DNA of 56,410 nt from an uncultured Planctomycetota bacterium (GTDB taxonomy: Bacteria > Planctomycetota > Phycisphaerae > SM23-33): NCBI GenBank assembly GCA_903892515.1, contig CAITIS010000078.1:1-56410 (forward strand), given 5' to 3'. A program made the translations under genes and the position numbers. The notes beneath the pieces were generated by a model that was not told the DNA's origin, made no database searches, and saw only the letters and a program-made list of their open reading frames with translations. Below are positions 16,320 to 23,687 of the stretch, one piece after another (positions within the stretch are counted from its first letter, which is position 1; every line of letters begins with the position of its first letter).

Positions 16320-18073
16320 AGACCTTCCTCGACGGCGGCAACGGCGCCGAACTTGCAGACCTGTTCGCACATGCCGCAGCCGGCACACAGGACTTCGTTA
16401 ATGACGGGGGCGGCGCCTTTAGCTCCTTCGGCCGCTGGGCAGCCCAACTTGAGGCACAAGCCGCACTTCTTACACACTTCCGAGTTGATCTTGCGCTGCG
16501 GGCCGGGGCGCTTCTTCTCGCGCAGCACGCACGGGGCCGATGAGACGATCAGGGACGGCTCGCTGGCGTTCAGCTCTTCCGTTATCGCCTGCTGCGTGGC
16601 GTGGAGGTCGTAGGGGTTGACCGTCCGCACGCGTTTGACGCCGCAGGCCCGGGCCAGTTCTTCAATCGACGCCGCCACGGTGGTTTCGCCCATGAGCGTT
16701 CTGCCGGTGCCGGGGTGGTCCTGATGGCCGGTCATGGCCGTGGTGCGGTTATCCACCACGATGATGGTGCTGACGCCGCGGTTGTACACGATGTTCAGCA
16801 GGCCCGTCAGCCCGGAGTGGAAGAAGGTCGAATCGCCGACGATGCCGACGATCTTTCGCTTCTCCCCGGCCTTGTCCATGCCGTGGGCCAGCGTGATGCC
16901 GCCGCCCATGCACAGGATCGTGTCGATGCGCGACAGGGGCTTGAAAACGCCCAGGCTATAGCAGCCGATGTCGCCGGTGACGATGACGTCGTGTTGGGCC
17001 AAGGCGTAAAAAACGCTGCGGTGCGGGCAGCCCGGGCACAGCACCGGCGGCCTGGCTGGCAAGTCGGCGGCCTGGGCCGGCGGGGCGGGGATGGAGAAGC
17101 TCTTGCCTTCCATCGCGGCCTTGGCCTGAGCCAGCCGTCCTGGGGAAAGCTCGCCGATGCCCGGCACGAACTGCCGGCCCTTGCAGGCGATGCCCAGCGA
17201 ACGGATGTGCTCTTCCAGGATGTCGTCGAGTTCCTCGACCACCAGCACCTGCTCCACGCCGGCGGCGAATTCGCGAATGAGGGCGTCGGGGAAGGGGAAG
17301 GACAGCCCCAGTTTCAGCACGCTGGCGTCGGGAAAGATTTCGCGGACGTATTGGTAGGAGATGCTGCCGGTGATGATGCCCAGTTTGCGGTCGGACCATT
17401 CGACGTGGTTAGCGGCACAATTCTCCGCCAGTTCTCGCAGCTTGCCCAGGCGATCTTCGAGCTTGGTCCGCATCACCCGGCCCCAGAGCGGGATGGGCAC
17501 GAAGCGGGGCGGATCCTTCTCGAACTTGATGGCTCTCCCGGTTTCCTGCCGTTCGCCCAGCGTTACCAGGCTTCGGCTGTGGCTGACGCGGGTGGTGGTG
17601 CGCAGGATCACGGGCGTGGTGAACCGTTCGCTGATTTCAAAGGCCAGGGTGGTGAAGTCCTTGGCCTCCTGCGAATCGGAGGGCTCGAAGATCGGCACCT
17701 TGGCGAAGCGGGCGAAGTGCCGGGTGTCCTGCTCGTTCTGCGAGGAGTGCATGCCCGGGTCGTCGCCCACGCAGATGACCAACCCACCGACCGTGCCGAT
17801 GTACGCCAGCGTCATGAGCGGATCGGCGGCCACGTTCAGGCCCACGTGCTTCATGGTCACCAGGCAGCGGGCGCCGGCCAGGCAGGCCCCGGCGGCGACT
17901 TCCAGGGCGACCTTTTCGTTGGGGGCCCATTCGCAATACACTTTGTCGCGGTGGGCCACGAGGGCCTCGAGGATTTCCGTCGAGGGCGTGCCAGGGTAGC
18001 CGCTGGCCACGGTCACGCCGGCTTCAAAGGCGCCGCGGGCGATGGCTTCATTTCCGGAAAGTAGCTCGATCAA
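16316..18073 (-). CDS. iorA: Indolepyruvate:ferredoxin oxidoreductase, alpha subunit
   Basis: The product is 585 residues from the TTG at 18073, chosen because GGAG lies five bases upstream and because the protein then begins MIELLSGNEAIARGAFEAG, the usual IorA start. The TPP-binding region is present (GDIGCYSLG near residue 375 and GDSTFFHSGLTGLLN near 425). The C-terminus holds two ferredoxin clusters: CKKCGLCLKLGC and CAGCGMCEQVC. The enzyme makes aryl-acetyl-CoA, CO2 and reduced ferredoxin from aryl pyruvate and CoA and is oxygen-sensitive in known members, hinting at anaerobic amino acid use. It heads the coupled iorA-iorB-paaK operon. Confidence 0.95.
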   Translation of the reverse strand: MIELLSGNEAIARGAFEAGVTVASGYPGTPSTEILEALVAHRDKVYCEWAPNEKVALEVAAGACLAGARCLVTMKHVGLNVAADPLMTLAYIGTVGGLVICVGDDPGMHSSQNEQDTRHFARFAKVPIFEPSDSQEAKDFTTLAFEISERFTTPVILRTTTRVSHSRSLVTLGERQETGRAIKFEKDPPRFVPIPLWGRVMRTKLEDRLGKLRELAENCAANHVEWSDRKLGIITGSISYQYVREIFPDASVLKLGLSFPFPDALIREFAAGVEQVLVVEELDDILEEHIRSLGIACKGRQFVPGIGELSPGRLAQAKAAMEGKSFSIPAPPAQAADLPARPPVLCPGCPHRSVFYALAQHDVIVTGDIGCYSLGVFKPLSRIDTILCMGGGITLAHGMDKAGEKRKIVGIVGDSTFFHSGLTGLLNIVYNRGVSTIIVVDNRTTAMTGHQDHPGTGRTLMGETTVAASIEELARACGVKRVRTVNPYDLHATQQAITEELNASEPSLIVSSAPCVLREKKRPGPQRKINSEVCKKCGLCLKLGCPAAEGAKGAAPVINEVLCAGCGMCEQVCKFGAVAAVEEGL

Positions 18074-18135
18074 GGCAACTCCGTTCCCGGCGTGGGAGTA
18101 GCGTCCGCGTAAGCGGGCCAACCAGCCGAACCCTA

Positions 18136-18164
18136 AGAATAATGAATTGCGGCCCCTGCATCAA
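18136..18164 (-). promoter_or_regulatory. Candidate promoter of iorA-iorB-paaK
   Basis: On the minus strand TTGATG (18164-18159) and TATTCT (18141-18136) are separated by 17 bases, each matching the sigma70 consensus at four positions. It lies about 60 bases upstream of the iorA TTG start. Confidence 0.3.
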
Positions 18165-18209
18165 GAATGGTCGTGGGGCTCAGGACGTACGGAAAAGAGA
18201 AGACCGGCA

Positions 18210-18379
18210 TTAACCGCCGAGAGCGTAGAGATCGCCGAGAGCGACAAGGTTGCGAATTCCAGACGTCAAAAGAGACATGGCTGGAGTTCTGAGTTGGTGC
18301 CGAGGATTACCATGCTGATGATACAGGAAAGCTGATATCCACGTTGTATCTTGGCGCTCTCTGCGGCCTCGGCGGTGAA
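18210..18379. repeat. Inverted-repeat element upstream of xylB
   Basis: A left arm TTAACCGCCGAGAGCGTAGAG at about 18210-18230 is partly complementary to CTCTGCGGCCTCGGCGGTGAA at about 18358-18379. It belongs to the same purine-rich/pyrimidine-rich class as the elements at 6256 and 23571. Nothing else is evident between the iorA promoter and xylB. Confidence 0.5.
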
Positions 18380-18453
18380 CGCCTCTGTCTTTGCCTCTTG
18401 CCGTTGCCTCCTGGGCCTGCTTCAATTCACCCACGCACTTAATGGAGAGAGCA

Positions 18454-19983
18454 ATGGCATATTTTCTGGGTATCGACGTCGGCACCAGTGGCACCAAGAC
18501 CCTGCTGATGGACGTGCGCGGCAAAGTCCTCGCTGCGGCCAACGGTGAGCATACCGTCAGCACGCCTCATCCGGCGTGGAGCGAGCAGGATCCGCAGCAG
18601 TGGTGGTCGGCCACGGTGAAAGCGGTCAAGGCCGTCATCGCCAAGGCTGGCATCGACGGTCGGCAGATCGCCGGCGTCGGCCTGTCCGGCCAGATGCATG
18701 GACTGGTGCTGCTGGGCGGCGACGACAAGCCGCTGCGGCCCGCCATCATCTGGAACGATCAACGCACCGCCGGCGAAGCGGCTGAGATTGAGAAGAAGGC
18801 CGGCGGCAAGGCGGCGCTCATCAAGATGGTCGGCAACGTGGCCATGACCTCGTTCACGCTGACCAAGCTGCTGTGGGTGCGCAAGCACGAGCCCAAGGTG
18901 TACGAGCGCGTGCGGCACATGCTGCTGCCCAAGGACTACGTACGGCTGCGGCTGACGGGCGAATATGCCGGCGACGTGTCGGACATGTCCGGCACGCTCA
19001 TGCTCGACCAGCGGAAACGCGACTGGTCGGACCAGTGCTTGTCGCTGTTCGGGATCGACCGCTCCATCCTGCCGCCGGTGTACGAGTCGCACGAGGTGAC
19101 GGGCAAGGTGACGGCTGAGGTGGCGCGGCAACTGGGCTTGGCGGTCGGCACGCCGGTCGTGGGTGGGGCGGGCGACCAGCCGGCCGGCGCCGTCGGCAAT
19201 GGCATCGTGACGGAGGGGCTGGTCTCAGCCACGCTGGGCACGAGCGGCGTGGTCTTCACGCATTCCAAGAAGTACGTGACCGACCCGGCTGGGCGGGTGC
19301 AGACCTTCTGCTCGGCGGTGGCGGGGGAGTACTGCATGTTTGGCTGCATCCTGGCGGCCGGCGGCTCGCTCCAGTGGTTCCGCAACGCCCTGGGCCAGCA
19401 CGAAGTCGAGCAGGCGGCCAAGGCGAAGATCGATCCGTACGAGTTGCTGACGCGCGAGGCCGCCAAGGCCCCGGTTGGCTGCGAGGGGCTGTTCTTCCTG
19501 CCGTACCTGACGGGCGAGCGGACGCCGTACGCCGATCCGTACGCCCGCGGCTGCTGGATCGGGATGACCGCCCGCACGAGCCGGCGCGAACTGGTTCGCT
19601 CGGTGATGGAAGGGGCGACCTTCGCCATGAACGACGCCCTGACGATCTTCGGCCAGCGCGGCGTCCGGCCCAGGCAGGTTCGGCTGTCGGGCGGCGGGGC
19701 ACGCAGTGCGTTCTGGCGGCAATTGCAGGCGGACATCTACGGCACGACCTGCGGCACGGTGCGGACGGAAGAGGGCCCGGCCTACGGCGTGGCGATCCTG
19801 GCGGCCGTCGGGGCCGGGGCGTACAAGAGCGTGCCCGAAGCGTGCTCAGCCATCGTGAAGGTGACACGTCAGATCAAGCCCGACGCCAAGGCCAAGTCGG
19901 CGTATCAGAAGTTCTACAAGCAATACACGCGGCTGTACCCGGCCTTGAAGGGCGAGTTTGCCGCCATGCGGGATTGGGCGTAA
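18454..19983 (+). CDS. xylB: Xylulokinase (FGGY family)
   Basis: The product is 509 residues from the ATG at 18454, preceded by GGAGAG. It phosphorylates D-xylulose with ATP, feeding xylose into the pentose phosphate pathway. The N-terminal phosphate motif FLGIDVGTSGTK (4-15), the sugar-binding SGQMHGL (78-84), NDQR (101-104) and the catalytic Asp241 in GAGDQPAGAVG fit XylB better than glycerol or gluconate kinases. No xylose isomerase or transporter is nearby. Confidence 0.93.
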   Translation: MAYFLGIDVGTSGTKTLLMDVRGKVLAAANGEHTVSTPHPAWSEQDPQQWWSATVKAVKAVIAKAGIDGRQIAGVGLSGQMHGLVLLGGDDKPLRPAIIWNDQRTAGEAAEIEKKAGGKAALIKMVGNVAMTSFTLTKLLWVRKHEPKVYERVRHMLLPKDYVRLRLTGEYAGDVSDMSGTLMLDQRKRDWSDQCLSLFGIDRSILPPVYESHEVTGKVTAEVARQLGLAVGTPVVGGAGDQPAGAVGNGIVTEGLVSATLGTSGVVFTHSKKYVTDPAGRVQTFCSAVAGEYCMFGCILAAGGSLQWFRNALGQHEVEQAAKAKIDPYELLTREAAKAPVGCEGLFFLPYLTGERTPYADPYARGCWIGMTARTSRRELVRSVMEGATFAMNDALTIFGQRGVRPRQVRLSGGGARSAFWRQLQADIYGTTCGTVRTEEGPAYGVAILAAVGAGAYKSVPEACSAIVKVTRQIKPDAKAKSAYQKFYKQYTRLYPALKGEFAAMRDWA

Positions 19984-20018
19984 CGGATGAGCGGCTTTCG
20001 CGAGGGTGTGCAGCCGGC

Positions 20019-20098
20019 GTAGGGTGTGCACGTCGTTTGTGCATACCATGCCTCGGGACATTTGATTCCCGTGTGCACAGACGACGTGCACACCCTAC
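20019..20098. repeat. Family D inverted-repeat element, copy 1
   Basis: An 80-base element starts GTAGGGTGTGCACGTCGT and ends with its near-perfect reverse complement ACGACGTGCACACCCTAC. A second copy of similar size is at 20704-20782. The two bracket the small gene at 20132. Confidence 0.75.
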
Positions 20099-20131
20099 GT
20101 GATGTTCGCGTGGGCGTACGCAGGATGAACT

Positions 20132-20557
20132 ATGGCGATGAAGCGAAGACTGTTGCGATGGCTGCTGGGTGTGGACGAGCCCGAGGCACCGTCGGGCGAA
20201 GGGCCGGAGGTGGGGCGGGCATTGCCCGCCGCTGATGGCGCAGTCGCGTCATCGTCTGGGCCGACGCCTGCTCCGGCGCCGCTGGTTGAAGGTTCATCGC
20301 TACCGTCCGAGCCGAAGGAGCCGCCGCCGGAAGAGCGGCCTTGCGTCATGTGTGGCGGGACGAACTTCCGCTGGGGCTGGCTGGAGAGCGGGCTGTACGG
20401 CACGGGCAAGGGCACGTCGGCTGAGCAATCCAAGTTCGTTAAACACAAGACTCGCTTCGGCGATTTCGTCGGCCTGCGGGCCCGGCTGTGCATCGGCTGC
20501 CTGCACGTGGCCATCTTCGCCCGCCAGGACGAAGATGAGGAGCCGGCCCAGCCGTAG
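20132..20557 (+). CDS. Small protein with CxxC pairs, unknown function
   Basis: The product is 141 residues. AGGATGA precedes the ATG. A basic start is followed by a Pro/Ala/Glu-rich disordered segment (about 15-68). A compact C-terminal part follows with CVMCGGTNF (near 71) and CIGCLH (near 120), a spacing compatible with a zinc ribbon. I do not recognise the family. It follows xylB on the same strand and is framed by the two family D repeats. Confidence 0.65.
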   Translation: MAMKRRLLRWLLGVDEPEAPSGEGPEVGRALPAADGAVASSSGPTPAPAPLVEGSSLPSEPKEPPPEERPCVMCGGTNFRWGWLESGLYGTGKGTSAEQSKFVKHKTRFGDFVGLRARLCIGCLHVAIFARQDEDEEPAQP

Positions 20558-20565
20558 CGTCTCTT

Positions 20566-20597
20566 CGTGGCCGCTGGACGCCGCGGCCAGGGCACCG
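20566..20597 (+). repeat. Family A hairpin repeat, decayed
   Basis: CGTGGCCGC, loop TGGACGCC, GCGGCCAGG, then GCACC. One stem base differs from the other copies, breaking a pair. Confidence 0.65.
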
Positions 20598-20703
20598 GGC
20601 TTCCGCTTGTGCCGCCCCTTCGGGGCTCTGCTCTTGAGCGACGTGACCGGGGGCTCACGCCCCCGGCCACAATAGTTTCGGCCCTTCGGGCCTTACAACC
20701 GAG

Positions 20704-20782
20704 TACGGTGAGCATGTTGTTTGTGCACACTATGCCGAGGAATCGCGGGTTGGCGTGTGCATCGACGACATGCACACCCTAC
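20704..20782. repeat. Family D inverted-repeat element, copy 2
   Basis: The arms GCATGTTGTTTGTGCACAC and GTGTGCATCGACGACATGC are largely complementary, and the right end is CACACCCTAC as in copy 1. The centre differs in sequence but is of like length. Confidence 0.7.
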
Positions 20783-20793
20783 AAGTCTTGGCG

Positions 20794-20837
20794 AAAAAAA
20801 AAAGAAGCCCTCCCGGATCGCTCCGGGAGGGCTTTTT
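20794..20837 (-). terminator. Strong rho-independent terminator of the M50-enolase gene
   Basis: A 13-bp perfect stem (AAGCCCTCCCGGA at 20805-20817 with its complement at 20822-20834) and a four-base loop are followed on the minus strand by a run of ten T after two bases. It lies 18 bases past the stop at 20855. On the plus strand it also has a T5 tail, so it may work both ways. Confidence 0.9.
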
Positions 20838-20854
20838 GCTTTGGCTGACAGCCT

Positions 20855-23302
20855 TTACTTCACGCTGTACAGTGACTCGCGGTCGATGTTGCCTTCGAGC
20901 TTGCGGAGGATGTCCGACAGCTCGACGCCTTCGCGGGCGGCCACAAGGCGGCCCAAGGCCAGCGACGTCGACAGGATGGCATTCATGCCCAGGTTGGCCT
21001 TGCGCTGCGCCACGGCGATCTTCTGATCGGCCGTCGCGCTGGCCGGAATCTTGCCGCGCTCGGTGGCCAGCTTGACTTCCAACGCCAGCAGTTGCTTGTC
21101 GATCTCGACCAGGCCGGCGATCTCGCTGATGGCCTTGCCGACGAACAGCGGGGCAATGTACTTCTCGACGTTCTCCGAAGCGTTCAAGCAGCCCTTGCCG
21201 TTGTACCGCTGCGCCCTCCGCCACAGTTCCGACAGGGCCGCGTCGTTCTTGGCGGCGATGCCGGCCGTGTCCAGGCCCTTCTTGAACTTGAAGGTCTTGC
21301 CGCCGTCCTTGCTGTCGAACAGGTCGGCAAACTTGTCGGTCGAGGGGCTCTTTTCGATGATGCTGTCGATGAGGTGAATGGCCTCATCAGTGCCAGCCGA
21401 CGTGCCCAGCGGGGTCGCGCCCTGGTAGGTCACGCCGTTTTCCAGCCGGACGGTCACGCCCACGGTCGGGATGCCGGCGTTGGTGGCCACTTCGGTCGCC
21501 ATCATGTCGGCGATCTTCATGTCCGAGGGGATGGGCTTGGTGATCTTGAAGCCCTTCTGAGCCATTCGCATCAGTTCGACGATGCGGGCGTACTTGATCA
21601 GACGCTCGGTGTTGGCGCCGCCGCCGCACTTCATGCCCATGGCGTCCACGGCAAAGGCGATGTCCGCCTCCATGGTGTCGTTGGGGCTCTTGGAACGGTG
21701 AGAGATAACCAGTTGGTTGCCACGGCTCTTGGCCGCGTGCGTGGCCAGCAGGGTCTCTGACAAGCACCCGATCTGGTTGGCCTTGATGAGGGCCGTGTTC
21801 ATCAGGCCGTTCTCAATGCAGCGGATGATGGTGGAGTCCTTGGTCGTGACCAGGTCGTCACCGATGATGAAGACCTTGTCGCCCATTTCCTTCATGAGCA
21901 TCTGCCAGCCGCTCGGATCGTCCTCGGCGAAGCCGTCTTCGATGCTGACGATTGGATACCTGACGACCCAGCGTTTGTACATCTCCACGAGTTCTTCCGA
22001 AGACATCGTCTTGGGCTCTTCGCCCCGCCAGAAGAAGTACTGGCCGATGGCGTCGGACTTGTTGGCGTGCTCGCGGTAGGCAATGGACAGTTCAGAGCAG
22101 GCCGGGTCCAGGGCGATGGCGACGTCCTTGCCTGGCACGAAACCGCAGTCCTTGATGGCCTGCACAGCCACTTTCAGGGCGCGTTCTTCGGGGCACTCAT
22201 CGTCGGCCTGCTTGGAGTAGGCGCCGACCATGCCGCCTTCCAGGCCGATGCCGACGAAGTTCATGCCTTCGGAGTCCTGCACGATCTGGATCACGCGCGT
22301 CTGCAGCGCGTTGGTCATGCGCTGGGCTTCAACGTAGTCGGTAGAGGACAGGGGCAGGAACATGAATTCCTGGAAGGACAGGTTGCCGCCCTGTTCTTCG
22401 GTGTGCCGGCCGCCCATCAAGCAGTTGCGGTACTGCCAGGGAGCGCGGACGCTCTTGCCGTCGGGCAACTTGATTTCCTGCATGCGCTTGTTGATCATCA
22501 TCTGCTTGACCGAGGCCGGATCCCACTTGAACGAGGCCCGCACGGCGGCCAGTTCGGCTTCCTGCGCCTTGGCGGCAGCGCCGGACATACGAGCGCGATA
22601 CGCCTTGACCGCGCCGTGGTCAGCCAGCAGGCGGTCCAACAGGGCCACCACGCCGATGGTGAAGAACAACCGGCCGAACCACATGATCGGCAAACCGGCG
22701 GCGTTGCCGTGCTCGCCTTTCTGGGCCAACATGAAGCCAAGGGCCAGAATGATGATGCCCGGAACCAGCGTGAACATCGACAGCTTGCCGCTCATGAGCG
22801 GGCCGGCGGCCGAGACGCCCAGGTTCTGGGTCTTGACGTCGGGGAAGTAGTTGCCGGCTTCCTTCTTGATGCCGCGGAACTTGCCCCAGGGAATCAAGAG
22901 AACCATCTTGAAATAGCCGGCCGGGTTGAGGTTCTTCTCGCCTTCAGCCAGCAGTTCTGGACGCAGGTTGCTGGTCTTGACGGCGGCGATATAGTGGCCC
23001 ATCTCGTGGACGCCGATGTTGATGTGCCAGCTCAGGTACAGGATGAGGGCCGAGAACCACAGTTCGATGCTCAGGGGGCTGAACATGAACTTCAGCACTT
23101 CGCCGGTGTCCCAGTTCACGCCCTTGGTGAGCATGAACAGCGAGCTTAGGAACGCGGCGTGGAAGGACACCAGTTTGTGGTTGGCGATAACCCAACCCTC
23201 TTCCAGGTTCCCCTGCCGCAGGTTGTGGCTGGGCGTAAAGCCAAGGCTTGTGCCCAGGCGACTAAGGCTCTGGCGAATTCTCGCAGCCCATGTACCGATC
23301 AT
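20855..23302 (-). CDS. M50-like membrane metalloprotease domain fused to a circularly permuted enolase
   Basis: The product is 815 residues from the ATG at 23302, which has AGGAAAGGAAGAGAAG just upstream (an in-frame ATG at 23386 would add 28 residues). Residues about 46-223 form a membrane domain of about four helices with HEMGH at 99-103, the zinc motif of site-2-type M50 peptidases, and SAAGPLMSG resembling the family's AGPLAN turn. The NxxPxxxLDG motif is absent; Asp223 (ALLDRL) might supply the third ligand. Residues about 287-582 are the enolase barrel: His300, Glu312 (QEFM), Glu355 (GLEGG), Asp399, Glu455 (SIEDGF), Asp482, Lys507 (KANQIG), His535-Arg536-Ser537 and Lys558 align with yeast His159, Glu168, Glu211, Asp246, Glu295, Asp320, Lys345, His373-Ser375 and Lys396. 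Residues about 600-807 are the enolase capping domain, normally N-terminal: GIPTVGVTV, PLGTSAG with Ser635 (yeast Ser39), YNGKG and KANLGMNAIL. A roughly 55-residue insert separates the Ser635 loop from YNGKG. I infer a membrane-tethered, possibly active 2-phosphoglycerate dehydratase. The role of the protease-like part is unknown. Confidence 0.9.
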   Translation of the reverse strand: MIGTWAARIRQSLSRLGTSLGFTPSHNLRQGNLEEGWVIANHKLVSFHAAFLSSLFMLTKGVNWDTGEVLKFMFSPLSIELWFSALILYLSWHINIGVHEMGHYIAAVKTSNLRPELLAEGEKNLNPAGYFKMVLLIPWGKFRGIKKEAGNYFPDVKTQNLGVSAAGPLMSGKLSMFTLVPGIIILALGFMLAQKGEHGNAAGLPIMWFGRLFFTIGVVALLDRLLADHGAVKAYRARMSGAAAKAQEAELAAVRASFKWDPASVKQMMINKRMQEIKLPDGKSVRAPWQYRNCLMGGRHTEEQGGNLSFQEFMFLPLSSTDYVEAQRMTNALQTRVIQIVQDSEGMNFVGIGLEGGMVGAYSKQADDECPEERALKVAVQAIKDCGFVPGKDVAIALDPACSELSIAYREHANKSDAIGQYFFWRGEEPKTMSSEELVEMYKRWVVRYPIVSIEDGFAEDDPSGWQMLMKEMGDKVFIIGDDLVTTKDSTIIRCIENGLMNTALIKANQIGCLSETLLATHAAKSRGNQLVISHRSKSPNDTMEADIAFAVDAMGMKCGGGANTERLIKYARIVELMRMAQKGFKITKPIPSDMKIADMMATEVATNAGIPTVGVTVRLENGVTYQGATPLGTSAGTDEAIHLIDSIIEKSPSTDKFADLFDSKDGGKTFKFKKGLDTAGIAAKNDAALSELWRRAQRYNGKGCLNASENVEKYIAPLFVGKAISEIAGLVEIDKQLLALEVKLATERGKIPASATADQKIAVAQRKANLGMNAILSTSLALGRLVAAREGVELSDILRKLEGNIDRESLYSVK

Positions 23303-23570
23303 TGCTTCTCTTCCTTTCCTCATCTTGGAAACGGCCCGTGTCCGCGACACATCGCGGCGGACCTTGTCAAAATACTGGAGCTTCATCCTGGAGCTTCCAC
23401 TTCGCTGGGCCCAGACGCCTTATGAGCGTTTGGGTAGCCTCTGCCCGCCTTGGGGCAGGTAAAGAGCGAATCACTATGCCAAGAAGTGGGGGAGAATGCA
23501 ACTGTCGGGGTCGGAGATTTTTCGCACCGGTGGTCGTGCCCCGGCCGGAGCCTCGCCAAACGGCCTTAGT

Positions 23571-23685
23571 AACTATCTCAAAAGCGGACTCACCGCGGAG
23601 ACCGCAAAGCCCGCGAAGCTGAAATGTCTCAAAGAAGCTCCTCTCCGCGTTCTTTGCGGTCTCTGCGGTGAGTTCTGAGATAGTT
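23571..23685. repeat. Inverted-repeat element next to the PAS kinase stop
   Basis: Perfect 10-bp ends AACTATCTCA and TGAGATAGTT enclose arms CACCGCGGAGACCGCAAAG and CTTTGCGGTCTCTGCGGTG. It ends two bases before the stop codon of the minus-strand kinase and so may also shape its mRNA end. It is the cleanest copy of the purine-rich class. Confidence 0.7.
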
Positions 23686-23687
23686 TT

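Noticed and set aside
20855..23302. M50-enolase fusion as a simple assembly chimera
   Set aside because: The frame is continuous for 815 codons with uniform codon use, has its own ribosome site and terminator, and the capping domain at the end completes the enolase. A random join would not supply the missing domain in frame.
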